Shown here one piece after another: positions 26,731-34,554 of a stretch of 64,000 nt of DNA (its first letter is position 1; each line of letters opens with the position of its first letter). The stretch spans positions 2,480,001 to 2,544,000 of the forward strand of contig NZ_CP034438.1 of the NCBI RefSeq assembly GCF_003952265.1, in the 5' to 3' direction. The DNA comes from Flaviflexus salsibiostraticola (GTDB taxonomy: Bacteria; Actinomycetota; Actinomycetes; Actinomycetales; Actinomycetaceae). The notes under the pieces are model-generated. The model ran no database searches, was not told where the DNA came from, and worked only from the letters and a program-made list of their open reading frames with translations. Position numbers and translations under genes: made by a program.

Positions 26731-27835
26731 TGTACTGACCGGACAGGTTGGTTGAGGCAGTGCGATGACACGCGCTGACTTGTGACGTGAAGAGAGGGCC
26801 TTCCGCGATTGAGTGGGAGTTGCGAAACCAGCACTCCGAGGAAGGCCCTCCGTATGTCCCACGCTAATGCAGCCCTGACCCCTCGCGCCCGTTTGACCGT
26901 CGCCCGGCTCGTCGTCGACCAGCAGGTGCCGATTGCCGAGGTCGCGGCTCGGTTCCAATGCTCCTGGCCGACGGTCAAACGCTGGGCCGACCGCTACAGG
27001 TCTGGTGAGTCCATGCAGGACCGTTCCTCTCGCCCGAAGACCTCGCCCCACCAGACCCCGTTGAAGATCAGAAGACGAATCGTGAGCCTGCGGCTGCGGC
27101 TACGGGAAGGACCGGTCCAGCTGGCCGTCCGGGTCGGGCTGGCACCCTCGACCGTTCATCAGATCCTGCGCCACTGCCGACTGAACAGACTCGCTCACGT
27201 AGACCGCGCCACCGGGGAGCCGGTGCGCCGCTATGAACACCCCCACCCCGGCTCGATGATTCACGTCGATGTGAAAAAGCTCGGCAACATCCCCGACGGC
27301 GGCGGCTGGCGCTTCGTCGGTCGCCAACAGGGAGGCCGCAACCGCATAGCAACGCCGGACAAGGCCCGCAACCACCACCACAACCCGAAGATGGGCCACG
27401 CCTTCGTCCACACCGTCATCGATGACTACTCTCGCGTCGCCTACGCCGAAGTCCACAATGATGAAACCGCTCTCACTGCCGTCGGGGTGTTGGAGCGGGC
27501 CACAGCCTGGTTCAACACCCGAGGCGTCACCGTCGAAAGAGTGCTCTCCGACAACGGTCCGGCCTACCGCTCGATATTATGGCGCGAAACCTGCGCCAGG
27601 CTGAAGATCACAGCAAAACGGACCCGCCCGTACCGACCCCAGACCAACGGGAAGATCGAGCGCTTCCACCGCACCCTGGCAGACGGGTGGGGCTACGCCC
27701 GCTGCTACACCTCAGAAACCGAGCGACGAGACGCCCTACCAGGATGGCTGCATCACTATAATCATCACCGACCCCACACAGCCTGCGACAGGCTCGCCCC
27801 AATCACCCGCTTAACCAACCTCCCCGGACAGTACA
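26731..27835 (+). mobile_element. IS481-family insertion sequence, copy 1 (intact)
   Basis: A 1105-bp element. The ends TGTACTGACCGG...CCGGACAGTACA form imperfect inverted repeats of about 23 bp (three mismatches), starting with the canonical TGT and ending with ACA. It is flanked by a perfect 6-bp duplication GCTAGC and holds one transposase gene with an intact DDE triad. Element and duplication together are bracketed by two convergent genes whose reading frames are both undamaged. It is a different element from the second copy at 33.5 kb. Confidence 0.93.
26794..26850 (+). repeat. Hairpin hiding the transposase ribosome binding site (IS 1)
   Basis: GAGGGCCTTCC (26794-26804) pairs perfectly with GGAAGGCCCTC (26840-26850), which contains the GGAAGG ribosome binding site 8 bases before the ATG. 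A read-through transcript from outside the element would fold and mask the start. Confidence 0.6.
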
Positions 27836-27840
27836 GCTAG
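26854..27840 (+). CDS. IS481-family transposase
   Basis: A 328-residue DDE transposase. N-terminal helix-turn-helix (about 10-60), then an integrase core with catalytic Asp in MIHVDVKKLG, Asp in VLSDNGPAYRS and Glu in NGKIERFHRTL; the C-terminus has the family pattern HHYNHHRPH. The ATG at 26854 matches the MSHAN start of the second element. The last codon (AGC) and the stop (TAG) extend 5 bases beyond the element's end at 27835, into the target duplication, so the host target supplies the stop codon. Confidence 0.95.
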   Translation: MSHANAALTPRARLTVARLVVDQQVPIAEVAARFQCSWPTVKRWADRYRSGESMQDRSSRPKTSPHQTPLKIRRRIVSLRLRLREGPVQLAVRVGLAPSTVHQILRHCRLNRLAHVDRATGEPVRRYEHPHPGSMIHVDVKKLGNIPDGGGWRFVGRQQGGRNRIATPDKARNHHHNPKMGHAFVHTVIDDYSRVAYAEVHNDETALTAVGVLERATAWFNTRGVTVERVLSDNGPAYRSILWRETCARLKITAKRTRPYRPQTNGKIERFHRTLADGWGYARCYTSETERRDALPGWLHHYNHHRPHTACDRLAPITRLTNLPGQYS

Positions 27841-27841
27841 C
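27836..27841. repeat. Right 6-bp target duplication of IS element 1 (GCTAGC)
   Basis: Contains the transposase stop TAG (27838-27840, plus strand) and the stop of the META gene (27837-27839, minus strand). Confidence 0.85.
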
Positions 27842-28580
27842 GCCTCGACAGTTCGAGCACGATGGTGCCCGACTCGTTCCAGATCGTCATCGTCCGCCCC
27901 TCGACCCGGTATCGCGCCGCGGTTCGCAGCGCCTCCGCCACGGCCGACTCCTGCTCCATGACGCCGACGGGCTCCGAACAGTACACATCAGTCGTCGTGA
28001 GCTCGCCGACGGCCAGGGACCCGCGTTCCGCCTCGTAGGCGCCGTCCACCGTGTTGCAGCCGGCACTCGCCCACAGTCGGCTGCCGTCGAAGGAGACGGA
28101 TGACTGGGGGTCGGGAAGGACCGAGACGCGCCCGGGATCGTCAAGGTAGCTGACGATCTCCCACGACGTCTGGGTGAGATCCTGGCTGACTGCGCTGAAG
28201 GCGACGAGAATCTGTCCATCCTCGCTCGTCAGTTCGAGCGAGGACTCCGTCATCGCGAAGCCCGTCGCGGATTCGAGTGCGCGCAGGTAGCGCTGCTCCA
28301 GATCCATCGTCCCCTCATCGCAGGCCATGAGAGTCGACATGATCGGCTCCGTGAGGGCGAAGCGAGTCCCCGAGATTTCGTAGCCGGCCCCGTAGAGATT
28401 GCATCCGGACCTGCCGCCCATCCGACCATCCTCGAAGATGGCCGTGACCTCGGCGTCGCCGACGTCCTGGCCTGCGACCTGCGAAGCGGTCCACACCGTC
28501 CCATCGACCATGTCGTCCTCCACACTGCGGCAACCCGCCAACAGAACCGCGAGGATCGCCGCTGCCACGAAGCGCCGCAT
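27837..28580 (-). CDS. META/HslJ-domain lipoprotein
   Basis: A 247-residue lipoprotein: signal peptide with lipobox LLAGC (Cys17), then two tandem META-type domains recognisable by GRSGCNLYGAGY (about 57-68) and WASAGCNTVDGAY (about 167-179). META/HslJ proteins are secreted or periplasmic proteins linked to stress or novobiocin tolerance; the biochemical role is unknown. The ATG at 28580 has a GGGGG-rich site. Its stop codon is in the right duplication of the insertion sequence, so it was not damaged by the insertion. Confidence 0.75.
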   Translation of the reverse strand: MRRFVAAAILAVLLAGCRSVEDDMVDGTVWTASQVAGQDVGDAEVTAIFEDGRMGGRSGCNLYGAGYEISGTRFALTEPIMSTLMACDEGTMDLEQRYLRALESATGFAMTESSLELTSEDGQILVAFSAVSQDLTQTSWEIVSYLDDPGRVSVLPDPQSSVSFDGSRLWASAGCNTVDGAYEAERGSLAVGELTTTDVYCSEPVGVMEQESAVAEALRTAARYRVEGRTMTIWNESGTIVLELSRR

Positions 28581-28648
28581 AGAACCACCCCCTGCTGTGG
28601 CTCGAGACTACACCGGGCCACGCCCGGCCGGGCAGGTCTTCTGGCCGG

Positions 28649-28654
28649 TAGGCT
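28649..28654 (+). promoter_or_regulatory. Leaderless -10 box of the SixA gene
   Basis: TAGGCT ends 6 bases before the ATG at 28661. Confidence 0.5.
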
Positions 28655-28660
28655 GAGCCC

Positions 28661-29143
28661 ATGCCCACCCTGCTCGTCATGAGGCACGCGAAGTCCTCCT
28701 GGAGCACCGGCCTCGCCGACCACGAGAGGCCGCTGAACGGACGTGGGCGTCGCCAGGCAGTGGCCGCCGGTGAGTGGCTCGCCGAGCATCATCCGACGAT
28801 CGACAGAGTGCTCTGCTCATCATCAAGCCGCACACGCGAGACCCTGGAACGAGTCCGCGACGGCGGCGTGCAGATCGGCACGGTCACGTTCCACCGGGAT
28901 CTGTATGAGTCCACGCCGACTGAGGCTCTGGGACTTCTGCGTGGTCTGGACGGCGAGCAGACGGTTCTGCTGCTGGGCCACTACCCCGGCGCCCCGATGC
29001 TGGTCGAGATGCTCGACCCGGCCAGTCCCGAGCTCGATTTCGTCACAAGCGCGATCGCCGCGCTCGACATCGACGGCCCCTGGGCAGCGGTGGGGCGGGG
29101 GAGCGGCAGGCTCACGTCGTTTGTCGCACCGGGACGGGAGTGA
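28661..29143 (+). CDS. SixA-type histidine phosphatase
   Basis: A 160-residue member of the branch-1 histidine phosphatase superfamily. The catalytic RHAKSSW (8-14) replaces the usual RHG, as in SixA, and the second His lies in LLLGHYPG (about 102-109). SixA removes phosphate from phosphohistidine on phosphotransfer or PTS proteins. Length matches SixA (about 160). Single gene, leaderless promoter, divergent from the META gene and convergent with the kinase that follows. Confidence 0.85.
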   Translation: MPTLLVMRHAKSSWSTGLADHERPLNGRGRRQAVAAGEWLAEHHPTIDRVLCSSSSRTRETLERVRDGGVQIGTVTFHRDLYESTPTEALGLLRGLDGEQTVLLLGHYPGAPMLVEMLDPASPELDFVTSAIAALDIDGPWAAVGRGSGRLTSFVAPGRE

Positions 29144-29177
29144 GGCGGGCGGTGTCCAGCACCCCGAGCCGACCCCA

Positions 29178-30041
29178 TCACCCCGCCAGGCCGGCCTGCG
29201 CGGCGGCTCGATGGTCGGGGTCGCCTGTCTGCAGCGCATACAGCGCGTAGCTGAGCGGGGCGGTCGACATGAGCTCGATACAGTGCTCCTCAAGGCGCGG
29301 CCAGACCTCACCGCCGCGCGTGACGTACCGGTCGGCCATGGCGCGAAATGCGGCGGGTGGTGCGATGGAGTGATAGATCGCGAAATCTCGGGCAGGGTCG
29401 CCCACCTCGGCGGTGGTCCAGTCGAGCACCGCCGTAATCCGCTCACCGTCAATGAGGGTGTGAGCCGGATAGATCTCGCCATGGGTCAGCACCGACTGCC
29501 CGGGCCAGTACGAGTCATCGTCCAGCCACGCCCGCCACCGGTCGATAAGGGCGTCAGCGATTGTGAAGTCGCCGGCGACCTGCTCGATGGTCGTCGCCCA
29601 GTGGGCACGGACCTCCTCCGGCGAGCGGACGGGCACCCCGGTGGTCGCAGCATGGTCCGTATTGACGGCATGCAGCTCATACAGCAGGTCGCCCATCGAC
29701 TCCGCGTAGACGAGCGACGCTATGTCGATGTGGAAGATGGGCTCGCCGGACTCGATCGTGAGACCCGGCGACCCCGGTAGCAGCGGGTAGGCGATGAGCT
29801 CGGGTGTGTGGATCCGCCAGTCAGGGACCGGCACAGAGAGGGCTGGCGCCACGAGCTCGAGCACCCTCCGCTCGACCATCGACGGCGCATGGAGCCCGGG
29901 CCGCCGGGGAATCCGCAGCACCCACCCCTGGCCCTCCGCGCAGCCGATGACGACCCGATAGTCGAGGCCCATGTCGTTGGACGTGAGGGAAGCGGGGTCA
30001 AGGTCGAGGCCGTGCCGGCGTGCGAGATCGATGTCATCCAC
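29178..30041 (-). CDS. Macrolide 2'-phosphotransferase (Mph)-like kinase
   Basis: A 287-residue APH-fold protein closest by eye to chromosomal Mph enzymes of Gram-positive bacteria. NDMGLDYRV lies near 20-28, the catalytic loop is THGEIYPAHTLID (HGE rather than HGD), and VLDWTTAEVGDPARDF is the metal/substrate motif. Mph enzymes phosphorylate the 2'-OH of macrolides with GTP. Whether this protein gives resistance cannot be said from sequence. I chose the GTG at 30041 because CAGGCT ends 6 bases upstream and the N-terminus then fits the family; a GTG at 30092 would add 17 residues. Confidence 0.7.
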   Translation of the reverse strand: MDDIDLARRHGLDLDPASLTSNDMGLDYRVVIGCAEGQGWVLRIPRRPGLHAPSMVERRVLELVAPALSVPVPDWRIHTPELIAYPLLPGSPGLTIESGEPIFHIDIASLVYAESMGDLLYELHAVNTDHAATTGVPVRSPEEVRAHWATTIEQVAGDFTIADALIDRWRAWLDDDSYWPGQSVLTHGEIYPAHTLIDGERITAVLDWTTAEVGDPARDFAIYHSIAPPAAFRAMADRYVTRGGEVWPRLEEHCIELMSTAPLSYALYALQTGDPDHRAAAQAGLAG

Positions 30042-30124
30042 ACAGACAGCCTGAAGCAGGTCCGGCCGCACTTCAAGTGCATCGCCTCCCACCTGCTCGT
30101 CAGCGCCGCCATGGTGTACGGGTC

Positions 30125-30130
30125 TAAGCT
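30125..30130 (+). promoter_or_regulatory. Leaderless -10 box of murB
   Basis: TAAGCT ends 7 bases before the ATG at 30138. Confidence 0.5.
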
Positions 30131-30137
30131 TGGCGGT

Positions 30138-31256
30138 ATGAGCTGTTCCATCATCGAACCGAATGAATCCGTCGAGGTCGGACCGAGCGTCCCGTCGACC
30201 CGCCGCACGGGCGAGCGGGCCTTCGCCGATCTGACGACGATCGCCACCGGCGGCCCGGTGGGCGAGCTTGTCCGCGCCACGAGCGAGGAGGAGATCGTTG
30301 AGGCCGTCCGAGACGCGGACGAGAACGGCATGGAGGTGCTCCTGCTCGGCGGCGGCTCGAACCTCCTTGTCTCGGACGAGGGCTTCTCAGGCAGGGTCAT
30401 CATCGACACGCGCAACAGCATCGAGCAGGTCCATCTCTCAGGATGTGGGGGAGCGATCCTCCGCGGCACGGCGGGAACGCCGTGGGATGAATTCGTCACC
30501 ATTGCAATCTCCCAGGGATGGAACGGAATCGAGGCGCTCTCCGGCATCCCCGGCTCGCTCGGTGCCTCGCCGGTCCAGAACGTCGGCGCGTACGGTCAGG
30601 AGATCTCCGACACGCTCTACTCGGTCCGCGTCTACGACAGGCAGACGAAGAGGCGCACCGACCTCGCCCCGGCCGAGCTCGGCCTGTCCTACCGCAGCTC
30701 GAAGCTCAAGGAGTCGACGACCGAGTGGGGCGCGACGGGCCGCTGGATCGTCCTGTCCGTCACCTTACAGCTCGGCCTGGCCACGAATTCCACGCCGATC
30801 GCCTACAGCCAGCTCGCCGCCGCCCTCGACGTCGAGGTCGGCGCACGCGTGCCCGCGACCCGCCTGCGTAAGGCGGTGCTCGAGCTGCGACGCTCGAAGG
30901 GTATGGTCCTTGATGACGCCGACCGGGACACGTATTCGCTCGGCTCCTTCTTCACGAACCCGATCGTCCCCGCGTCAGAGATCCCCGAGGGGGCGCCCAG
31001 GTACCCCTACGGGGATCGTTTCAAGACCTCCGCCGCCTGGCTCATCGACAATGCAGGCTGCCGAAAGGGCTACGGTGCCGACCTGACCGGCGGCAGGGCC
31101 TCGCTCTCCACCAGGCACACGCTCGCCATCACCAACAGGGGAGGCGCGACGACCGCCGACGTTCTCACCGTCGCTCGCAGCGTGCGCTCGCGGGTGGAGG
31201 AGGCCTTCGGCGTCACCCTCGTCAATGAGCCCTTCCTCCTCGGAACCGACCTGTAG
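30138..31256 (+). CDS. murB: UDP-N-acetylenolpyruvoylglucosamine reductase
   Basis: A 372-residue type-I MurB that reduces the enolpyruvyl group to form UDP-MurNAc, the second committed step of peptidoglycan synthesis. FAD-binding GGGSNLLVSDEGF (about 73-85), SGIPGSLGASPVQNVGAYG (about 135-153), catalytic Ser in LGSFFTNP and Glu in NEPFLLG near the C-terminus are all present. The ATG at 30138 is chosen for the leaderless promoter; longer frames overlap the divergent kinase. It ends at a 22-bp terminator shared with the convergent oxidoreductase. Confidence 0.95.
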   Translation: MSCSIIEPNESVEVGPSVPSTRRTGERAFADLTTIATGGPVGELVRATSEEEIVEAVRDADENGMEVLLLGGGSNLLVSDEGFSGRVIIDTRNSIEQVHLSGCGGAILRGTAGTPWDEFVTIAISQGWNGIEALSGIPGSLGASPVQNVGAYGQEISDTLYSVRVYDRQTKRRTDLAPAELGLSYRSSKLKESTTEWGATGRWIVLSVTLQLGLATNSTPIAYSQLAAALDVEVGARVPATRLRKAVLELRRSKGMVLDDADRDTYSLGSFFTNPIVPASEIPEGAPRYPYGDRFKTSAAWLIDNAGCRKGYGADLTGGRASLSTRHTLAITNRGGATTADVLTVARSVRSRVEEAFGVTLVNEPFLLGTDL

Positions 31257-31314
31257 CGGAGGCCATTCACACAGCGTGTGGCGCTGGCTTCTGGACGCAG
31301 GTCGTTGGGGGCAG

Positions 31315-31361
31315 AACTGGTGAGGGGCACCGTTCCGATGGAACGGTGCCCCTCACCAGTT
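31315..31361. terminator. Bidirectional terminator, 22-bp perfect inverted repeat
   Basis: 31315-31336 pairs with 31340-31361 without mismatch around a 3-base loop, between the convergent stops of murB and the oxidoreductase. Confidence 0.85.
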
Positions 31362-31364
31362 GCC

Positions 31365-33284
31365 TCAGATGGTGAAGGCCAACTCGTAGGCGTCGTTGAC
31401 GGCGTCGCCCACCTTCCGCGGCTGGACGCAGTCGCCCACGGTGAGGACCTGAGCACCGAGAGCCTCGCCGAGCTCGGTTGCGGGCCGCAGACCGAAGGCG
31501 GTGATGACGGTGTCAGCCTGGATCATCTGCGTGCCCGTGGGGCCGTCGGCGAGGACCCCCTCGGGGACGATCTCGGTGACGGTCGTCTGGGTGAGGATCG
31601 TGACGCCGTGGCGGTCGAGCTCCCGCTGGAGGGAGACGCGGTTGAGCATGAGCATGTCGCGGGCGATCTCCTCCTCCATCTCGACGATCGTCACCTCGTG
31701 GCCCTCTTCGGCGAGTTCGAGAGCCGCGTCGGCGCCGGATAGGCCGCCGCCGCACACGACGACACGCCTGCCGATCTCTGCGCCCTCGTGGAAGGCGAGC
31801 ACGTCGACCGCATGTTCGGCCCCGATGATCGACTGGGGGACGAACGGGTGTGAGCCTGCCGCGACGACGATGACATCAGCCCCGTCGAGCGCCTCATCAC
31901 CTGGCGTGATCTCACGGCCGAGGTGGATGGTGACCGTGTCGATCTGGGTGAGCTGGTGCTCCCACCACTCGATCATGCGGAACAGCTCCCGCTTGAAGTC
32001 GGGCGTGGCTGCCGGAAGGAGAACGCCTCCGACGCGGTCCGCGCGGTCGTACACATCGACCGTGTGGCCCTTGAGGCCCGCGACGCGGGCGAACTCGAGA
32101 CCGGCCGGGCCGGCGCCGATGACGGTGATCCGCTTCGGACTGTCCGTCTGGGTGATGATCCGCTCCGCCTCGTAGCCCACTTCGGGGTTGACGGCGCATC
32201 CGATCGCCTTGCCGAAGAAGGCGTTGCCGGTGCAGAGCTGATTGCAGCGGATGCAGGGACGGATGTCCTCGGGGCGGCCTTCCCTGAGCTTGGTGACGAT
32301 GTCGGGGTCGGCGATGAGTCCGCGGCCGATGACGATGAGGTCTGCCTCGCCCCGGGCGAGGATCTCCTCGCCCGATTCGGGCGTGATGTTGCCGCAGGCG
32401 CCGACGGGGATGGAGACGGCGCTCTTAACCGCCTTCGCCGCGGACACCATGCAGTCGTCGCCGAGGTAGTAGGGCGGGAACACGTAATCCATCGCCTCGT
32501 AGGAGCCGTTGTCGCACAGGATCATGTCGAGGCCGCCCGCCTCGAGGGCCTTGACGATCCCCTCCGTCTCCTCCCAGGTCCGGCCACCCTCGAAGAGATG
32601 ATCGACCGAGATGCGGAAGGAGACGACGACGCCGGGCGCGTTCGCCTTGATCGCCTGGATGCACTCGACTGCGAAGCGTGCCCGGTTCTCGGCGCTGCCG
32701 CCGTACCTGTCGGTGCGCCGGTTCCAGACCGACGACATGAACTGGTCGACGAGGTAGCCGGTATGGCCGTGCAGGTCGATGACATCGAATCCCGCCTCGT
32801 AGGCGCGCCGCGCGGCCTCGCCGGTGCGCTGAACGATGAGATCGATCTCATGGGTCTCAAGCGGTCGACAGATCCGCGTCGGATCGAAGAAATACGGGTT
32901 GTCGGACGACGAGACGGGCTCCATACCCATCGCGTCGTAGTACTGGTTGTTGCGGCCCAGGCCCGGGGTCAGCTGAAGCCCGGCAAGGCCGCCACCCGCG
33001 TGGATCGCGTCGGCGATCCCCTTGAGTCCCGCCGTGTGCTCATCGGTGTCTGCGCGGGCGAGTCCGGGCGAAATCGGTTCGAAGTCGGACTGGACGAAGT
33101 TGATGCCGGTGATGACGAGCCCGGTGCCGCCTCGGCTGCGTGCGCCGTAGTAGGCGGCCTCCCGGGGCGTGGACCTGCCGTCCTCGAGCCCCATCTCCGT
33201 GCCCATCGGCGCCAGCACGACCCTGTTCGGCAGGGTAAGTGGCCCGATCGTGAGCGGTGAGAGAATGCGGTCATATGTGGTCAT
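31365..33284 (-). CDS. Old-yellow-enzyme/FeS/FAD oxidoreductase (2,4-dienoyl-CoA reductase type)
   Basis: A 639-residue enzyme. Residues 1-360 form an old-yellow-enzyme TIM barrel binding FMN, with DLHGHTGYLVDQFMS and NRRTDRYGGS typical of the family. Cys residues in CIRCNQLC and IGCAVNPEVG (about 345-370) ligate a 4Fe-4S cluster. The C-terminal half has two dinucleotide folds (GAGPAGLEFA and CGGGLSGADAALELA). This is the layout of FadH, trimethylamine dehydrogenase and related NADH:flavin enoate reductases; the substrate is unknown. Two tandem operator-like repeats lie 65-115 bases upstream of the start. Confidence 0.88.
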   Translation of the reverse strand: MTTYDRILSPLTIGPLTLPNRVVLAPMGTEMGLEDGRSTPREAAYYGARSRGGTGLVITGINFVQSDFEPISPGLARADTDEHTAGLKGIADAIHAGGGLAGLQLTPGLGRNNQYYDAMGMEPVSSSDNPYFFDPTRICRPLETHEIDLIVQRTGEAARRAYEAGFDVIDLHGHTGYLVDQFMSSVWNRRTDRYGGSAENRARFAVECIQAIKANAPGVVVSFRISVDHLFEGGRTWEETEGIVKALEAGGLDMILCDNGSYEAMDYVFPPYYLGDDCMVSAAKAVKSAVSIPVGACGNITPESGEEILARGEADLIVIGRGLIADPDIVTKLREGRPEDIRPCIRCNQLCTGNAFFGKAIGCAVNPEVGYEAERIITQTDSPKRITVIGAGPAGLEFARVAGLKGHTVDVYDRADRVGGVLLPAATPDFKRELFRMIEWWEHQLTQIDTVTIHLGREITPGDEALDGADVIVVAAGSHPFVPQSIIGAEHAVDVLAFHEGAEIGRRVVVCGGGLSGADAALELAEEGHEVTIVEMEEEIARDMLMLNRVSLQRELDRHGVTILTQTTVTEIVPEGVLADGPTGTQMIQADTVITAFGLRPATELGEALGAQVLTVGDCVQPRKVGDAVNDAYELAFTI

Positions 33285-33349
33285 GGTGACTCTCCTCAGG
33301 TGACGTGGCCTGACTCAATCCTTACCCAAGTGAGGTCGAAGAGTCCGGG

Positions 33350-33397
33350 ACGGAAGTCCGTTCTGTCTGATTTACGGAAGTCCGTTCTGTCTGATTT
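33350..33397. repeat. Two tandem 24-bp repeats with ACGGA-ag-TCCGT dyads
   Basis: 33350-33373 and 33374-33397 are identical. Each starts with the 12-bp palindrome ACGGAAGTCCGT followed by TCTGTCTGATTT. They lie upstream of the divergently reading oxidoreductase start at 33284 and look like a double operator. Confidence 0.5.
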
Positions 33398-33414
33398 GAG
33401 GAGTGGGAGCGGCA

Positions 33415-33433
33415 CGCCGGACACACTCCGGCG
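33415..33433 (-). terminator. Hairpin, probably the original terminator of the adenosine deaminase gene
   Basis: CGCCGGA (33415-33421) pairs with TCCGGCG (33427-33433) around CACAC. It lies just beyond the insertion sequence relative to the adenosine deaminase stop, so the element now separates the gene from it. Confidence 0.4.
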
Positions 33434-33489
33434 GGCAGCAGTGCGGCGCCGCGACCGAGCAGGGTCGTGGCAGGGCTGGGCGCGTCCGG

Positions 33490-33495
33490 GCTAGG
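33490..33495. repeat. Left 6-bp target duplication of IS element 2 (GCTAGG)
   Basis: Identical to 34549-34554; an NCTAGN-type target. Confidence 0.85.
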
Positions 33496-34548
33496 TGTAG
33501 TTCCTCGGGAGGTTGTGAACGCTCGAGTTAGATGAAGACCTCCGGCAGGATGTGGGTTACCACACTCGCATCCAGTAACCGGAGGTCTTCATGTCCCACG
33601 CTAACGCACCATTGACCCCTGTGGGCAGGCAGCGTCTGGCTTCTCTGATCGTCGATCAGGGATGGTCGATCAGACGCGCAGCGGAGCGATTCCAAGTCTC
33701 ACCGGCAACCGCATCGAAATGGGCGTCCCGCTACCGCGCGGGCGAACCTCTCGCGGACCGGTCCTCTCGACCGCACCACTCACCTGCGAGGCTTGCCATG
33801 CGGCGCGAGCACCGCATCATCAGCCTGCGGTTCACCCGCCGGTGGGGACCGCACCGGATCAGCCACCACCTGGGCATCCCGCGATCCACGGTCGAACGCG
33901 TCCTTACCCGGTACCGGATGCCTCTGCTGGCACATCTGGATCAGACAACCGGACTGCCGGTCCGTAAGCCTCGCCCTGTGCGCTACGAGAAACAGCGTCC
34001 GGGTGAGCTTGTGCATGTCGACATCAAGAAGCTCGGCCGTATCCCTGACGGTGGTGGACATCGCATGCTCGGACGCGCCAACGGCAGGCGTAACCGTCGC
34101 CATGGCGTCGGGTACGCGTTTCTGCACCACGCGGTCGATGACTACTCACGCCTGGCCTACTCCGAGATCCTTGCCGACGAGAAGAAGGAAACCGCCGCCG
34201 AGTTCTGGAATCGAGCCCGTACATTTTTCGCCCAGGCCGGAGTGACCATCACGGCGGTGATGACCGATAACGGGTCTTGTTACCGCTCTCGAACGTTCGC
34301 AGCCGCGCTCGGACCACAAGTGAAACATCGTCGAACTCGTCCGTATCGGCCCCAGACCAACGGCAAGGTTGAACGTTTCAACCGCACCCTCGCCACCGAG
34401 TGGGCCTACGCCCAGATGTACGAAAGCGACGGAGCCAGGGCCGCAACGTACAGCACCTGGCTCCACCACTACAATCATCACCGACCCCACACCGGAATCG
34501 GAGGACAGACTCCCTCAGACCGTGTTCACAACCTCACTGGGAACTACA
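33496..34548 (+). mobile_element. IS481-family insertion sequence, copy 2 (intact)
   Basis: A 1053-bp element with ends TGTAGTTCC and, as reverse complement, the same sequence; terminal inverted repeats of about 25 bp have three mismatches. It is flanked by a perfect GCTAGG duplication. The layout (inverted repeat, hairpin over the ribosome binding site, ATG-TCC-CAC start, stop in the duplication) is the same as in copy 1, but the transposases are clearly different in sequence, so these are two related elements rather than two copies of one. Confidence 0.93.
33534..33590 (+). repeat. Hairpin hiding the transposase ribosome binding site (IS 2)
   Basis: GAAGACCTCCGG (33534-33545) pairs perfectly with CCGGAGGTCTTC (33579-33590), which holds the GGAGG site and ends at the base before the ATG. 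The interior has a nested stem around GGATGTGG/CCACACTCGCATCC. Confidence 0.65.
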
Positions 34549-34553
34549 GCTAG
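33591..34553 (+). CDS. IS481-family transposase
   Basis: A 320-residue DDE transposase: helix-turn-helix region (about 10-60, RRAAERFQVS), then catalytic Asp in LVHVDIKKLG, Asp in VMTDNGSCYRS and Glu in NGKVERFNRTL, ending HHYNHHRPH and NLTGNYS. It shares the MSHAN start and general plan with the first transposase but differs at many positions. The final codon AGC and TAG stop lie across the element end (34548) and into the duplication, so the stop comes from the target site. Confidence 0.95.
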   Translation: MSHANAPLTPVGRQRLASLIVDQGWSIRRAAERFQVSPATASKWASRYRAGEPLADRSSRPHHSPARLAMRREHRIISLRFTRRWGPHRISHHLGIPRSTVERVLTRYRMPLLAHLDQTTGLPVRKPRPVRYEKQRPGELVHVDIKKLGRIPDGGGHRMLGRANGRRNRRHGVGYAFLHHAVDDYSRLAYSEILADEKKETAAEFWNRARTFFAQAGVTITAVMTDNGSCYRSRTFAAALGPQVKHRRTRPYRPQTNGKVERFNRTLATEWAYAQMYESDGARAATYSTWLHHYNHHRPHTGIGGQTPSDRVHNLTGNYS

Positions 34554-34554
34554 G
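34549..34554. repeat. Right 6-bp target duplication of IS element 2 (GCTAGG)
   Basis: Holds the transposase stop (34551-34553) on the plus strand and the adenosine deaminase stop (34550-34552) on the minus strand. Confidence 0.85.

Noticed and set aside
33300..33494. 64-codon ORF ending at the left duplication of IS element 2
   Set aside because: No ribosome binding site, it contains the tandem operator repeats (hence duplicated SVLSDLR), and composition is not protein-like.
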